From Arcuatula senhousia (taxonomy: Eukaryota; Mollusca; Bivalvia; Mytilida; Mytilidae): a stretch of 64,000 bases of DNA. Both the position numbers and the translations under genes were made by a program. The stretch is from contig OZ020309.1 of assembly GCA_963971305.1 (NCBI GenBank), positions 11,277,001 to 11,341,000 on the forward strand, read 5' to 3'. Below are positions 11,727 to 23,942 of the stretch, one piece after another. Under the pieces are notes generated by a model. The model did no database searches and was not told the origin of the DNA. It saw nothing but the letters and a program-made list of their open reading frames with translations. How positions within the stretch are numbered: position 1 is the first letter of the stretch; each line of letters opens with the position of its first letter.

Positions 11727-12185
11727 AATTGATATAATATAGAATGGATATGGTGAGCTGCAAAGTTAGAAGGGGTGTCCGTGTGCCAACAGTGATGAAA
11801 ATCATCTTTTTAAAGCCGTTGACACCGGTAAAGTCAGCATGGGGTTGAGCTGGAATCGAACCCATACTCTGTCATCTATGGCAACTTCGCCTGCACTGTG
11901 TCCAGCGCCCTAGACCACTAGACCACCTAGGCTAGATAAAAATCTAGCTTTCGGTTGCCTAGTTAAGCCTCCTCGTAGACAATCTAAGGTCGTAACACAA
12001 TACACGATGAACATTAGGTGGGTAGGGAGAGAAAGATCTAGGCAACCGAAAGCTAGATTTTTATCTAGCCTAGGTGGTCTAGTGGTCTAGGGCGCTGGAC
12101 ACAGAGCAGGCGAAGTTGCCATAGATGACAATGTATGGGTTCGATTCCAGCTCAACCCCATGCTGGATTTTCCGGTGTCAATAGC
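11727..12185. mobile_element. Head-to-head inverted pair of tRNA-derived SINEs
   Basis: A minus-oriented copy (about 11727-11945, box B complement at 11852-11863) faces a plus-oriented copy (about 12050-12185, box A near 12074, box B GGGTTCGATTCC at 12137-12148). The inverted arms are about 11826-11968 and 12034-12178. They extend beyond the tRNA heads through the shared GGCAACCGAAAGCTAG and leave a loop of about 65 nt. The pair lies in the intron between the divergent exon and module exon 2. A head-less third copy is at 56498-56626. Confidence 0.8.
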
Positions 12186-12560
12186 TCTTAAAATACATAA
12201 ATAAAGAGCATAAAACAAAACAAAAACCAATGCCGAACAAGAGAACTCAAATAATGACTTGGATCAGTCTATGGATATAAATAACCTTTTGACAAGTAAA
12301 AAAACCGCTCAATTTAATAGCTAAACATTGAAAGAAGAAAAGCTCCTTATTCTTAACATCAAAGAATAGACAAAATCAACTAATTTGATAGATATTAATG
12401 TTTATAACTATAACATTATAAATATACCCCTGCTATTTGTTACACAGGTAAATGTAAGTCCCTTTTCTAAACTAAATATTTAGGTGAAGTTTATTTGTAA
12501 TATATTTGTGGTTTTCTTTTTATAATAAAATACATTGTTTCTACTATAACATATCTTTAG

Positions 12561-12674
12561 ATGTTCGATCTTCTATCTGCAATCAAACCATAGAAGAACA
12601 AAGTGGTATATCTGGAGATAAAACGGAAGATGTGCAAGATAAAACACAAATACAACCTTTACCGAAATCTCGAG
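12561..12674 (+). CDS. VLIG module exon 2 (114 nt, phase 1-1)
   Basis: The acceptor is ATCTTTAG and the donor is TCTCGAG before GTATAT. The 38-residue module has C7, the SGDKTEDVQDK core and the end PLPKSR, which differs from the usual PISQ. It is open throughout. About 120 nt upstream is the duplicated intron block that begins TTGTTACAC. Confidence 0.75.
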
Positions 12675-13393
12675 GTATATTTTTGTTCTTTATTCAAAAT
12701 ATTTTAGTTGGTTTCTAATGAAGATGTTCTGTAGAACATGTTAATAATAACATTTATATTAATAGTTGCAAATTTCATGCAAGTAACCGTGCAAACTATT
12801 GATTACCTTTCTTTGAAATACATGTTGTTTTCAGTGGTTGTTTTCAAGTTATGGTAAAGAATAATGACAGATAATCAACAAAAGTGTTGTTTCTTTGTTT
12901 TGATTTATCTTTGATTTTTTAAATGTGATTTGGGCCATGCATAAACAGCTCACGATAGATGTATGATAGTGTCTTAGTGAAAATGTTTTTTAAAAATCGA
13001 TAATAATAAAAACAAATATTTTTTCTTCAATACTCTGAAAATAATATACAAAACTTTTTATGAGGTAAATGTATCGGTTTCAATGTACTATTATTTTCCA
13101 TGAACTGCATGTGGCATTAAAGCGGCGAATAATGTACAGTGAGAAAAATACCCTAATATATTATTTTAAAAACATCAATGATAAAAATATCGACCAAATG
13201 TAGACAGAAATTTCAATAATGAAATGAAATATGAAAGTAAATTTTTGTCAGAAGTGTCTGACACTATTTTACATAAAAATGAAAGTCATCAAGTTCTCAC
13301 CTTAGTTCTAAGCAGTTTGTGTGAAACTGAAAAATGTTTGCGTTGTTCTTTTGATAATCCTAACCCAATGTTTCTACTTTATCATATCTTCAG

Positions 13394-13507
13394 ATGCTGG
13401 TCGTTCCTTCTGCTCTAAAACCATGGAACAACAAAGTGGTATAGCTAGAGATAAAACAGAAGATATCCAAGATAAGACAGCAATACAACCTTTACCAATA
13501 CCTCAAG
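13394..13507 (+). CDS. VLIG module exon 3 (114 nt, phase 1-1)
   Basis: The acceptor is CTTCAG and the donor is CCTCAAG before GTATAG. The module starts DAGRSFCSKTMEQQ and ends QPLPIPQ, with the core ARDKTEDIQDK. It has C7 and no stops. The ARDKT variant links it to exons 7 and 10. Confidence 0.75.
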
Positions 13508-13974
13508 GTATAGTTTTGCCGTTATAAAAAAAATATCTTAATGTCTGTGAATGGTGGTCTGGAGAATGCAAAAATTAAAAATACTTTTTCATTAATAACT
13601 CAGCTTTTATTTATTTACATAATCTTAATAGTACCAAAAAGACGTAACTTAAACATATTACAACTTGATATCATATCTATTACATTACCTGAAAATTAAG
13701 ATATTTGCAATTTTATGAGAACTTCCCATGGTAAAAAAATCAATTTATATTGTGGCGTCATGTGACGTTGAAATGCTCTCCCAGATGAAAACAAAACAAA
13801 ATGAGTACAAAATACATCTGTGCGCTCAAGACTATTCCCAAAATCGACCATAAAGTGACATTCTAAAATTAAGCATTCACAAAATGACTGCCTTTTTTAA
13901 TATAGAAATGGCGATGGATGTACAATGAGTAAAAAACCCTAAATTATGATTTTACTTAACAAAAAATGATTTAA

Positions 13975-15139
13975 AGGGAAAGTTCACAAAAAAATGAAAA
14001 TTTGTCATATGATTTCTAATGCATTATCTAATTATGCTATATCATTTAAACTTTTATATTCAATTTAATAAGCTGACAAAAATGGAATTTTATTTTTTAT
14101 CTTTTGGTTTCTGTTATTTTAAATTACACAAAACATCTGAATACCACAAAGTCTCCTTTTGACAGTGACCCACCATTTACCTTAATTATTGAATTGCCAA
14201 TATATAATATTTTTATGTGCATCTATGTTATGGCATTTTAAATAGGTGATAGAAAATCCTTATTAAAATTAACAAAATTGAGTTATTCTTTAATTAGTAA
14301 TAATGATTTTTTTGGTATAAAAATCAATTTAAATAAGTCATTTTTAATTATCTAAGCCATGTTGTGTTGTGATAATCTTGCATATAAATCACATTGTTGT
14401 TTTAAATGCTAGAATGAAAATAAAATGATGTAGTACATAAAACTTTGTTTCTGAATGTTTGTATATTAGGTTTTGACACCTGTAGGTATTGATAATTATT
14501 TCACCCCAAGTCAGCTGTGACTAATTACATTATGTTTACCTAACCATTACACAGGTACCTGCTGAGAGACAATGACAATAAATTCACATTAATGAACACT
14601 TTTAGCAAACCCAGTGGGGGATTAGAAAAAGGATGACCTGTAATTTACATAATTATATCATAATTATTTTCAATGAAACATGATGGCTTACATTTAAATA
14701 CACAACTTCTTTCTTTATAGTAAATTAAAAAAATATGTTTTTGAATTATAGAATTCTCTTATTTTAATTAATTTATAATAAAGTTCAATTTAAAAGAAAA
14801 ATATAATAGATTAATAAAACGTTTTTAATAAGATTTTATATAGAAGTAATGAAAATATTAAATGATCTTGTTGACTTTTGATTATTTTAATTATTTTGTT
14901 GGTTATTGGATGTACCACATGATCACTTAAACGTTTGCACTAATATGATTTTTTGCTACTCAGTAGAAATTCTGATTAACTGAAGTAGTCCCCTAATGTA
15001 GAGTAGGGGACTATTTCAAATAAATAATCTCAAATATCTTTGTTATAAGTTAAGATATGAGAGTAAAAATTTGCACACTGTTATAAAACATTGTTCTGAA
15101 CAATTTAAGACCATATGTCAAAAATCGTGAACTTACCCT
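13975..15139. mobile_element. Non-autonomous DNA transposon with TTAA target duplication
   Basis: A 1165-bp insertion begins AGGGAAAGTTCAC and ends GTGAACTTACCCT, flanked by TTAA at 13971-13974 and 15140-15143. The paralogous intron at 10427-10430 has the uninterrupted site ATGATTTAAATAT, so the boundaries are exact. The TTAA target suggests a piggyBac-like transposase acting in trans. The interior is AT-rich and has no transposase frame. Confidence 0.82.
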
Positions 15140-15253
15140 TTAAATATAAACCATAAGTAAGCTCGTTTCAGACACGTCTTACCATAACTCTGTGTTTTTG
15201 TTACACCTGTAAATATTATCTAAATACATCGTTCAACCATAACATATCTTTAG

Positions 15254-15367
15254 ATGCTGGACCTTCTATCTGCACTCAATCCATAGAAGAACAAATTGGT
15301 ATAGCTGGAGATAAAACGGAAGATGTACAAGATAAAACACAAATACAACATTTACCGATATCTCAAG
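15254..15367 (+). CDS. VLIG module exon 4 (114 nt, phase 1-1)
   Basis: The acceptor is ATCTTTAG and the donor is TCTCAAG before GTATAATT. It is almost the same as exon 1 (DAGPSICTQSIEEQ, QHLPISQ), differing by a few bases. The matching block runs on through 15610, as it does through about 11060 after exon 1. Confidence 0.75.
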
Positions 15368-15619
15368 GTATAATTTTGTTCTTTATTAAAGAATTATACG
15401 AAACTTTTGAGTGGTATTTGTACAAAAATTATACTCAAGAGGCTGGTTAAAAATTTCACGAGTCATTTGGTGAGTGAAATAATTAGCTTTCGAAAGTAGT
15501 ATTTTACAATGTTTTAGACAAATACCACTCACACGTTTCAAATAGTTCTTTAAATGAAAATACGTTTGCTGACCAATTAAAATGTGCCATTATTATATAA
15601 GGCGGAATTATTACTACCT

Positions 15620-17940
15620 ATAATAAAAAAAACATTCTGGGATACTGAGATTAGGTCAAGTGATAAACCCAGTTTATCAACCGTTAAGTTCTAGTTAACG
15701 TTTACGGTCGATACAAAATGTATATAAGGTTTTTGTTACTTTTACTGAAACATTAAATGTAAACTATTTAAGAAATTACGCACGAATGTTTGAAATAATG
15801 ACAGAAATTTAAAAAAAAGATAATGCTGTTTTGTGTAAAGTATCTTTACGAGATCCGGAGGCACTAAAGTTAGTCCTTGTGAAAACAACATGTTTAGGAG
15901 AAATATGAGAAATACACAAATTTATCGGGAACCATTGTTCTGAATCGAGCATAATTTTGATTTCGGTTATACACAGTGAAATTTAGGGTATTGCATTTTT
16001 TTTTTGGGGGGGGGGGGGGATTGGCTGTTTAAAAAGTAAGAAGCTTGATATGGACATGTTGTAATGTTGGACAGGTTTGTGTTTGGTATATAAGTCAAAA
16101 AGATATTCTAATAATGAATGAAAAGTGGATGGAAAGGCTTGCGTTTGAGAGAAAATTTATAGCAATGTTCACGCTGCAAAAAAAAGATGTTTACATGTAG
16201 TTCATTATCCGTGCTTGTTTTATCTAGTGTGTATATCTATTCTTCTCTATTTTGATTAGTTTATATATGCGTGAGGTGTATTATATATATATATATATAA
16301 ATACATTAATATTAATTATACATTTTCGACCAGTGTCATATTGAAAAGAGAATCTCAACCTGAGCTTACCAATTTGTCCTTATCAAACTATATCCTTTGC
16401 CAAGTCATCTAACAAATACCTTATTGGCCCTGTCTGCACTTTGTCTCCGCCGCAACTCGGACCGGTGCATAGAAATGCCGTCTGTCCATGCGCTATTAAA
16501 CTTTTTTCGTAGTAGATTTCTCAGATACTGTTTTAAATCGTATGCTTTTAGTATTTGGTATGCAGCTTTAGATAGTGGTCTTATGTAGTGGGATGCCTTG
16601 TTTGTCGCTTAGCTACTTTCAGTTTATCGAGCTGAATTCATGTTTTAAGGGTCAAAAATGGAAAACTTTAGAGACTTTCTAGCTACTATTAACTTTCGAT
16701 ATTTGATATACAGCTTCAACTTAGAATCTTGGGTCTATCTTTCAACTACTTCCTGTTTAGCATACAAACTTATAATTTTTGCGGCCCAGTATTTTTGTTT
16801 TCGAGCAGAATTTTACCAAAATGTCCAAACCTATCCTGTCGAAACCAATTAAAGTTTTCGAAGAATAAATTATGAATCCGTCCTTAAGGTAATATCATTA
16901 CGGGAGAAATTCAAGGCTAACTTGGTATAGACATTTCATGTAAATATAGTTGAATGCACGTTAGATGCAGTTTCGGATTATATTCTTGAACTCAGTTGTA
17001 ATGTTTATTTTGTCTGCAACTTTGTCACCATTCGTCGTCTTGTGACGTCAAATAATCTGGAATACAACATGTACTATTATCAATTTTAATGCTCGTAACA
17101 TCCACTTCCTGTTAAAGGAATACTTTAAATTTCACAGATAATGATCTAATATACAAAATTTCCGTTGCAGTTTTTTACGTGCAACAGCCTCCTTATATCT
17201 TACATGTAGTTTTATTGTCACAGAAATGCATGGTGTATTGCGACAATTATTATGTTGATAACACATCTATTTTTGTTCAGGGACAAGACCTTTGTTCTCA
17301 TCAGATTTTTTTTTTGCAGAGTGGACAAAGTTTCGCGACAAAATATATTTCTTAATATTGGCTTTATTTTATATGACAAAAATCCTTCTTCAGAATATTG
17401 TTTTCTTTGTATTTTCATCAAAAATCAGATATAGAATACAGAAAAAAACCAAAATCATACTTTTAGTTAAATGGTCCCCAACTGAAATTTTCGAAACTCA
17501 GGCGACATACTTCTATAAGACAGCAGTTCTGTTTATTTATAAATCCGCTTAAAGTATTAATCATAAAACTGTATGTATGGGTTTTTCATTTTTTTAAACA
17601 TAACTAAAATCTTATTGGTTTCAACTTTACCTTGATGCTAAATAACTATTTTCCCTTTATAATCAATTGAACAAACTCATCTTTTGGTCTTAATTCTGAA
17701 GAAAGGTTCGCAACCACCTATTTTATTTTTTTTTTTGCATTCTTTCAATATGTTAAAAAAATCTAATGGATTTTGCATATACCTTCAAACCGTCTTATAC
17801 ATACCTTCTGTTGTGATCTTTAAAGTTTTTGTAAGTTTTAAAAAAAAAAATTAAAAGCTGATTAAAAACTAACGTTTTATAACGTTTTGAGTTGGTTATG
17901 AATAGACAGAACAATATTTGCATAAACATTTTATATTCAA
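15620..17940. other. Intronic stretch with decayed repeats
   Basis: This is part of the long intron after module exon 4. It holds a G-run near 16005-16019 and a TA microsatellite near 16284-16302. Positions 16490-16800 are a degenerate relative of the 160-bp tandem repeats at 48840-49220 (TTTGGTATGCAGC, ACTTCCTGTTTA). Positions 17275-17490 are a relative of 47100-47340. No gene is supported. Confidence 0.5.
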
Positions 17941-18723
17941 TCTATATAACCCGCTATACGAGAATATTATTTTTTACCGGTACAGACACTTTTTTACCGA
18001 GAATATGATGCATTATAGGAAATTTACGACGATGTTTACATCCTGAAGGGCATCTTTAATAGAGAGAACATAAGTTTGTGATATTTTGGTCGTTTTAGGC
18101 GATGAATTAATATATAAATGTAATGTGCACGCAATGAAGTAATTACTGACAGACAAAAAAATATGATTCAAGTTGAACCAATTCAGTTACACATGTTATA
18201 TTTTATCAATGCTGTCTTACAAATAAAAACAAAAATGCGTAAATTCATCAATCAAATGTACATTTAAACCATTCAATGTGTCAGTTTACCAGTATAATAC
18301 TTTTAACACGATAAATTAAACCATTTACCAATCCGATGCTACTTTTTTTAACGGTAACGCTGTAAAATTTTACCGTGAGTGCTACTTTGTTTTACCGTAA
18401 ACTTTGAACAGTTGCTACTTTTTTTCCCGATATTCGCTCCTTTTTTTCACCGATACTGCTTCTTTTTTTTTACCGATACCACTAACGGATGTAACTATTT
18501 GCTTTATCAATTATTAATATTTGGGGAAAATATAAAATAAAATTATGGAAAAATATCTACATGCTTTTTGGCTTTAACTGACCTTACCTACATCATTTTA
18601 AAATATTTTAGTTTTTGTATATCAGATGCGTTTTGATTAGACGATCATGACTAAATTTAAATGCAGCTATTGAACATTTAATACCAGTACTTTTGTAGCT
18701 ATTGTTAGCCACGCTACAGTAAA

Positions 18724-20790
18724 TAAAGGTAATAACAAAACTAGCGAACTTGAATGATCAATCTCATAGTCCAGAGAAAATGACAAAAACGAATCAGTCA
18801 TACCGGAGAACTGGTGGATCGCAATGGTCCTGACTTGGTACAGGCATTTCAAACGAAATGGTGGGTTAAACCAGGTTTTATGGCGCCAAACCCCCCTCTT
18901 CCATTGCGATCTTAGGGTCCGGTAATGACCATAGAACACAACATAGTTGTGAGACACAATAGGGATATTGAGGTGATCATCTCAGTACAGCAGACCAGTC
19001 AAACACTAATTAAAACAATTAACTATCATATATTTTAACTCAATTTTGAACTTTTCTACTAGTGGCTGATAACGAAGAAAGAATTATTTTAGTGATCGTA
19101 TGAGACGTATTTTCTTATAGCCCTGCTTCAAAAGTCGGTCACGAAGAAACTGGTGTCTGATCAAAAAATCTGTGAAATGTGTGCATATCGAATAAGTTGA
19201 GAAATATAAACACTGTATGCAGTAGAAGTAGGTATATTGCTCTGTAGATTAGGAAAATTAATAATTTGAAAATTAAAATCGTCTCGTTTATCGTAAATTT
19301 TTGTACTGAGATGACCACCTGGGTCAAATTCGAGGTGCAAATCCAAGAAAGACGTGAAGCAATTAGATTCGGTGGTCTCTTTAATCTCCAATTCCGGAGG
19401 ATATATTGAAGGAATCCAACTACCAAATGAAGTGTTATTGACAGAAAGGACATCATCAATATATCTGAATGTAAGATTAAATTACCTTGCCTCTTTCATC
19501 TTCTTGTTCTTTACGAGTCCCTGAAGAAAATCAGTCTCGTAAGAGTATAAAAACAAATCGGCGAGGAGAGGAGCACAGTTTGTGCCCATTGGAATGCCGA
19601 TTTGTTGTTGAAAAATCTCTCCTCCGAAGGTGACAAATATGTTGTCAATGAGGAAATCAAGCATACTGCAAACTTGTTCCAGTGTGTAACAAATTTTATC
19701 TTTGAAAGATGTTTTGGAAAAGAATGTAGAATTATAACCCAAAACAACAAAATTCCTTGAGTTTGAAAAGGCTTTTTCGAGAAGTTTTTTCAGGCGACAT
19801 TTTAGTTTTTCGTGTGGCAAGGTAGTGTATAAAGTTGAAAAATCGAACGTTTTCAAAGAGTGAACCTCAGAAAATGATTTAGATTTAAAATGATCTAACA
19901 AATCTTTTGAGTTTTTCAAAATCCACATATGGTTAATTTCACTACGATTATAAATAGTGTCGCAGTATGCTTGTTGACCTTCTTTGACAGCAGACAAGAT
20001 TTTAGTTAAATGAACGGACAGTTCTGTAGTTGAACATGATGAAGATCCAGCTATATACCTTTCTTTGTACGGATTTTTGTGAAGTTTAGGTATTCAGTAC
20101 AAATATGGTAACTCTTTATGTTCCTCTTTCATTGGAATATTGAAAGAGGACATAAAAGAGCTATGGTTGGCTATGATTTCATCTTTGTTAAATGTAGTCC
20201 GTGTGTATGTAGCACTAGCGGAAGTATTACCATCAATGCCTAGTTCTTTTATTAGACAATTGTAATAATGTGCTTTACATACAAAAACTATATTATTGGA
20301 AGCCTTGTCTGCTGGGGTGACAACATACCTGTCATGTAAGGAAGAGAGACAATTGAGAGCTTCACGATCTCTAAATACCGAAGAAGGCCGGGGGTTCACA
20401 CATTTGCGAAGTTTGTCTATTCGGCTTCGTACAAGAGATCGGATAGTCCTCACCCAGTCCGACAGTGATTCAAACTCTGGTTCTTGGTCCTTTTCCCTCT
20501 TTATCCAGGCTCTAGCATAGTCCTCCACAGCGTCCATGATGATCTTAAAGTTATGATTCCAATTTATACGTTGCGGTTCCCTGAATTTAGGTCCATGGGA
20601 AACCACATTACGTAATAAATCATTTTCAATAATCTTAAGATCACCCGTGATGACATGACCAGATGGACCATAGACAAAGGGAGAAGCATAGCAATCACAT
20701 GTCAGAGGGGACTTTAGATATTCTTCAATGTTTAGGTCCTGCAATGCCTTTTTGTAAAACATCCCGATCATCCAATTACAATGCAAAAGA
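18724..20790 (-). mobile_element. Penelope-like retroelement, copy A
   Basis: It holds the RT frame 20786-19161 and its 3' region down to 18724. The 3' region (from GGTAATAACAAAACTA) recurs at 21021, 5473 and 30403. On the - strand, copy B lies upstream in the same orientation, giving the partial tandem layout typical of Penelope-like elements. A GIY-YIG endonuclease domain was not found. Confidence 0.78.
19161..20786 (-). pseudogene. Penelope-like reverse transcriptase with two in-frame stops
   Basis: One frame runs from 20786 to 19161, broken by TGA at 20096-20094 (in a PYLY-stop-IPKLH context where W is expected) and TAA at 19484-19482 (just before FNLTFRYIDDVLS). Recognisable blocks, in order, are TPADKASNNIVFV, motif A FDFSTLYTTLPH, the GIPMGTNCAPLLAD block and motif C YIDDVLS. 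A third lesion near 19160 shifts the C-terminal RYA.ACTHF-type region out of frame. The family reverse-transcribes its RNA for genomic insertion. This copy is dead as read, unless the stops are suppressed. Confidence 0.85.
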
Positions 20791-20963
20791 GAAAATTTGA
20801 TGAAGACACATATAAGAGTTATAAACGGATAACTTTTCCAGTTATACCAAAAAATGAGTTTGACGCAGGGAGAACAATGCTTGCACTTGATGACAATCCT
20901 ACTTTGTCAGTTGAAGATCTAGACGAAGTTCTGGAACTACCTTCACAGGTCAAAAAAGTTTAA
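20781..20963 (+). other. Unexplained 60-codon open frame between the two Penelope copies
   Basis: The frame starts MQKRKFDEDTYKSYKR and is rich in acidic and basic residues. It ends shortly after CTTCACAG followed by GTCAAA, which could be a splice donor. It is antisense to the 5' part of Penelope copy A. The composition looks more protein-like than most chance ORFs here, but I recognise no family. Confidence 0.25.
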
Positions 20964-21020
20964 CTTGACAATGATGATTAGTCTATAGACGATAATATTA
21001 AAATGCAGACTGCTGAAAAT

Positions 21021-21985
21021 AAAGGTAATAACAAAACTACCGAACTTGAATGACCAATCTCATAGTCCAGAGAAAATGACAAAAACGAATCAGTCATACC
21101 GGAGAATTGGTGGATCGCAATGGTCCTGACTTGGTACTTGCACTTCAAACGAAATGGTGGGTCTTCCATTGCGATCTTAGGATCCGGTAATGACCATAGA
21201 ACACAACATAGTTGTGAGACACAATAGGGATATTGAGGTGATCATCTCAGTACAGCAGACCAGTCAAACACTAATTAAAACAATTAACTATCATACATTT
21301 TAAGTCAATTTTAAACTTTTCTACTAGTGGCTGATAACGAAGAAAGATTTTTTTAGGGATCGTATGAGACGTATTTTCTTATAGTCCTGCTCCAAAAGTC
21401 GGTCACGAAGAAATCGTTGTCTGATCAAAAAATCTGTGAAATGTGTGCAAGCTCTGGCATATCGAATAAGTTGTGAAATATAAACACCGTATGCAGGGGA
21501 ACTAGGTATATTGCTCTGTAGGTTAGGAAAATTAATAATTTGAAAATTAAAATGGTCACGTTTATCGTAATTTTTTGTACTGAGATGACCACCTGGGTCA
21601 AATTTGAGGTGCAAATCCAAGAAAGACGTGAAGCAATTTGATTCGATGGTCTCTTTAATCTCCAATTCTGGAGGATATATTGAAGGAATCCATCTACCAA
21701 ATGAAGTGTTATTGACAGAAAGGACATCATCAATATATCTGAATGTAAGATTAAATTACCTTGCCTCTTTCATCTTCTTGTTCTTTACGAGATCTTGAAG
21801 AAATTCAGTCTCGTAAGAGTATAAAAACAAATCGGCGAGGAGAGGAGCACAGTTTGTGCCCATTAAAATGCCGATTTGTTGTTGAAAAATCTCTCCTCCG
21901 AAGGTGACAAATATGTTGTCAATGAGGAAATCAAGCATACTGCAAACTTGTTCCAGTGTGTAACAAATTTTATCTTTAAAATGAG
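21021..21985 (-). pseudogene. Penelope-like retroelement, copy B, 5'-truncated
   Basis: It covers the RT C-terminal half and the 3' region, collinear with 18724-19700. It keeps QIGILMGTNCAPLLAD (a P-to-L change from copy A), YIDDVLS, and the same TAA before FNLTFRY that copy A carries. The match to copy A stops abruptly at about 21985, inside the CYTLEQVCSML region. It is non-functional. Confidence 0.8.
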
Positions 21986-21997
21986 AGTGAAATAGAT

Positions 21998-22204
21998 TCA
22001 ATAACTGTTGAAATTAAGGATTGAAATGAGAATGGTGTGTTGTTGTAGGCTGTATTTGTCGGAAAATTTCAAATGACACTGTTCGCACTCTACTTTAAGC
22101 TGCTTGCTGCAATAGTGCCTATGTCTAAATATCCCACTTCGCCATTTCGTTTTATAAGGACAATTCTTACATTTAAAAATCTGTTCTTTCTGCTTATCCT
22201 TCAC
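21998..22204 (-). other. Short C2H2 zinc-finger-like ORF
   Basis: The frame encodes CKNCPYKTKWRSGIFRHRHYC and then CEQCHLKFSDKYSLQQH, two degenerate C2H2/C2HC fingers. A possible acceptor TTTTTGCAG at about 22275 precedes a short open segment, but that segment is not in frame with the fingers without a shift. It may be a relic of a DNA-binding protein of the enclosing inverted-repeat element. Confidence 0.35.
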
Positions 22205-22924
22205 TGTTTCTGAGTTTCAATATCAGATTCTTCGGTGGTGGAACCCACAACACCCTCTATTTCCATCACCTGCAAAAATAGATAATATTTTACTTTAGCT
22301 AATTAATTTCACGGTAACAAAATAAAAAACAAGGAACTGAAACAGGTTATATTTTAGATATTTGATGATAGCTAAGAGAATGGACTTTTCATTAATAAAT
22401 AATGCGAGAAATCACCCTAGTCGTGTTCCCAGTTTTTTCAAAAGTATCGGTAAAAAAATAACACTGATGGTAAAAAAGTAGCATCTGCGGTAAAATAAAG
22501 TAACAACCGATTAATGTACACGGTAAAAAAATTCACAGTCAAAATAATATTTCAACTAATTAAACATTACTGCGTAAGACAAGTGGATGTTTGATGTTCA
22601 AAATCAGAATTATTTTTCAATTTCACTTAAATTTTATGAAAACTTACCTGTTTTAGACGTATTTGTATCCTGGCAAATGAAAAGAACACGATGACCTTTA
22701 TTGATGTTAAGCACTGTATTGACAAAGTTAGATTTCAAAAAACTCGATTCCTTAAAGAGGTAAAAGTACGCTACCTCAAATGGACCATTTAATGGTATAT
22801 TAATACTTGTTTTTCCTTCAAAAACGACTATTTTTATGTTTTATCGTCTGCACAATCAAAATTTCTCGGTAAAAAAGTGTCCGTACCGGTAAAAAATAAT
22901 AGTCTCGTATAGCGGGTTATATAG

Positions 22925-23529
22925 ATAGATATTCCCAGAACTATGTACGATATCATTATCAGAACTTTACATGAACGTTCCTGTATTTAGTGGGTAGTTG
23001 TGTGATAATTCCGATCAAATGTTATGATATTTAATGAAAAATATATCAAATATAGTTATTTATTCCTAAAATTAAACATAATACCTCTAAGCAAAGAAAG
23101 ACGAATTACCAAGTTAAGAAAAGATATTGTAGCAATAGCGTCATTTTTTAAAAAATCATATCTTGTCCATACATACATGGCGTGTACCTAGTTGACCTTA
23201 TTTTGGGATCAGCTTTATTTTGTGTTCGTGGCAACTTACGTAGCAGTTATAAATTTGCAATCTGTAAATATGTATTCACTACGCTAAAACTATACATGAT
23301 CTGCCACATATGATCTGGTAGAAGTGACACACATAAAAAAAATATTTGATTAGTCATGTTTTAAGCTCGTTCGGATATAAACCCTCAAGGTTTACATAGT
23401 GAACGTATGTACATTGCAAACGTAATTATTTTCAATACTTACTCCTTCAGCAAAGTCTATGTCTTACTGTTTGTGATTGTTCTGCTTATTATCTTAATAA
23501 ATTATTTTTCCCCTGTAACACACTTTTAG
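22925..23529. other. Intronic stretch
   Basis: AT-rich sequence between the inverted-repeat element and module exon 5. I see nothing beyond a polypyrimidine tract before 23528. Confidence 0.5.
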
Positions 23530-23643
23530 ATGTTGGACATTCTAACTGCCTTAAAACCATAGAAGAACAAAGTGGTATAGCTGGAGATAAAACTGAAGAT
23601 ATTCAAGATAAAACATCAATACAACCTCTACCAATATCCCAAG
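23530..23643 (+). CDS. VLIG module exon 5 (114 nt, phase 1-1)
   Basis: The acceptor is CACTTTTAG and the donor is CCCAAG before GTATAT. The module starts DVGHSNCLKTIEEQ and ends QPLPISQ. It is the first exon of a three-exon block (exons 5, 6, 7) duplicated as exons 8, 9, 10; its start lies 413 nt before exon 6. Confidence 0.75.
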
Positions 23644-23942
23644 GTATATTTGGCAGTTGATTAATAACATCCTAGTTGGTTTCTATAACGTTGAATGAAG
23701 AGTAATGTTCTATTCAACAGTTAATTAACTATTTTAGGTATAGCGATAGATTTAAGGCAATGTCCTAGTGCAACTTATTATAAGTATAAGATTTTAAAAT
23801 ATCACACTTACTGTTGTCACACGTGTAAAAGTATGTCATTCTTCTATACTTAGTTTTAAGCACACTTAATGTGTATGTTACTGTAATACGATACAATATA
23901 TTATCTAAACTTAGTCCTTAAGCAACATTTACGTATCTATAG

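Larger units (their letters stand above)
17943..22924. mobile_element. Long-terminal-inverted-repeat element, about 5 kb
   Basis: The ends are inverted copies of AACCCGCTATACGAGA followed by TTTTTTACCGGTAC and ACTTTTTTACCGAGAA (17948-18005 and 22860-22920). Inside each end is a subterminal zone of repeated TTTTTTACCG units (18340-18485 and, inverted, 22440-22545). The interior contains two tandem Penelope RT copies on the - strand and a short C2H2-like ORF. No clean target duplication was seen. Whether the Penelope copies are cargo or later insertions is unresolved. Confidence 0.7.
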
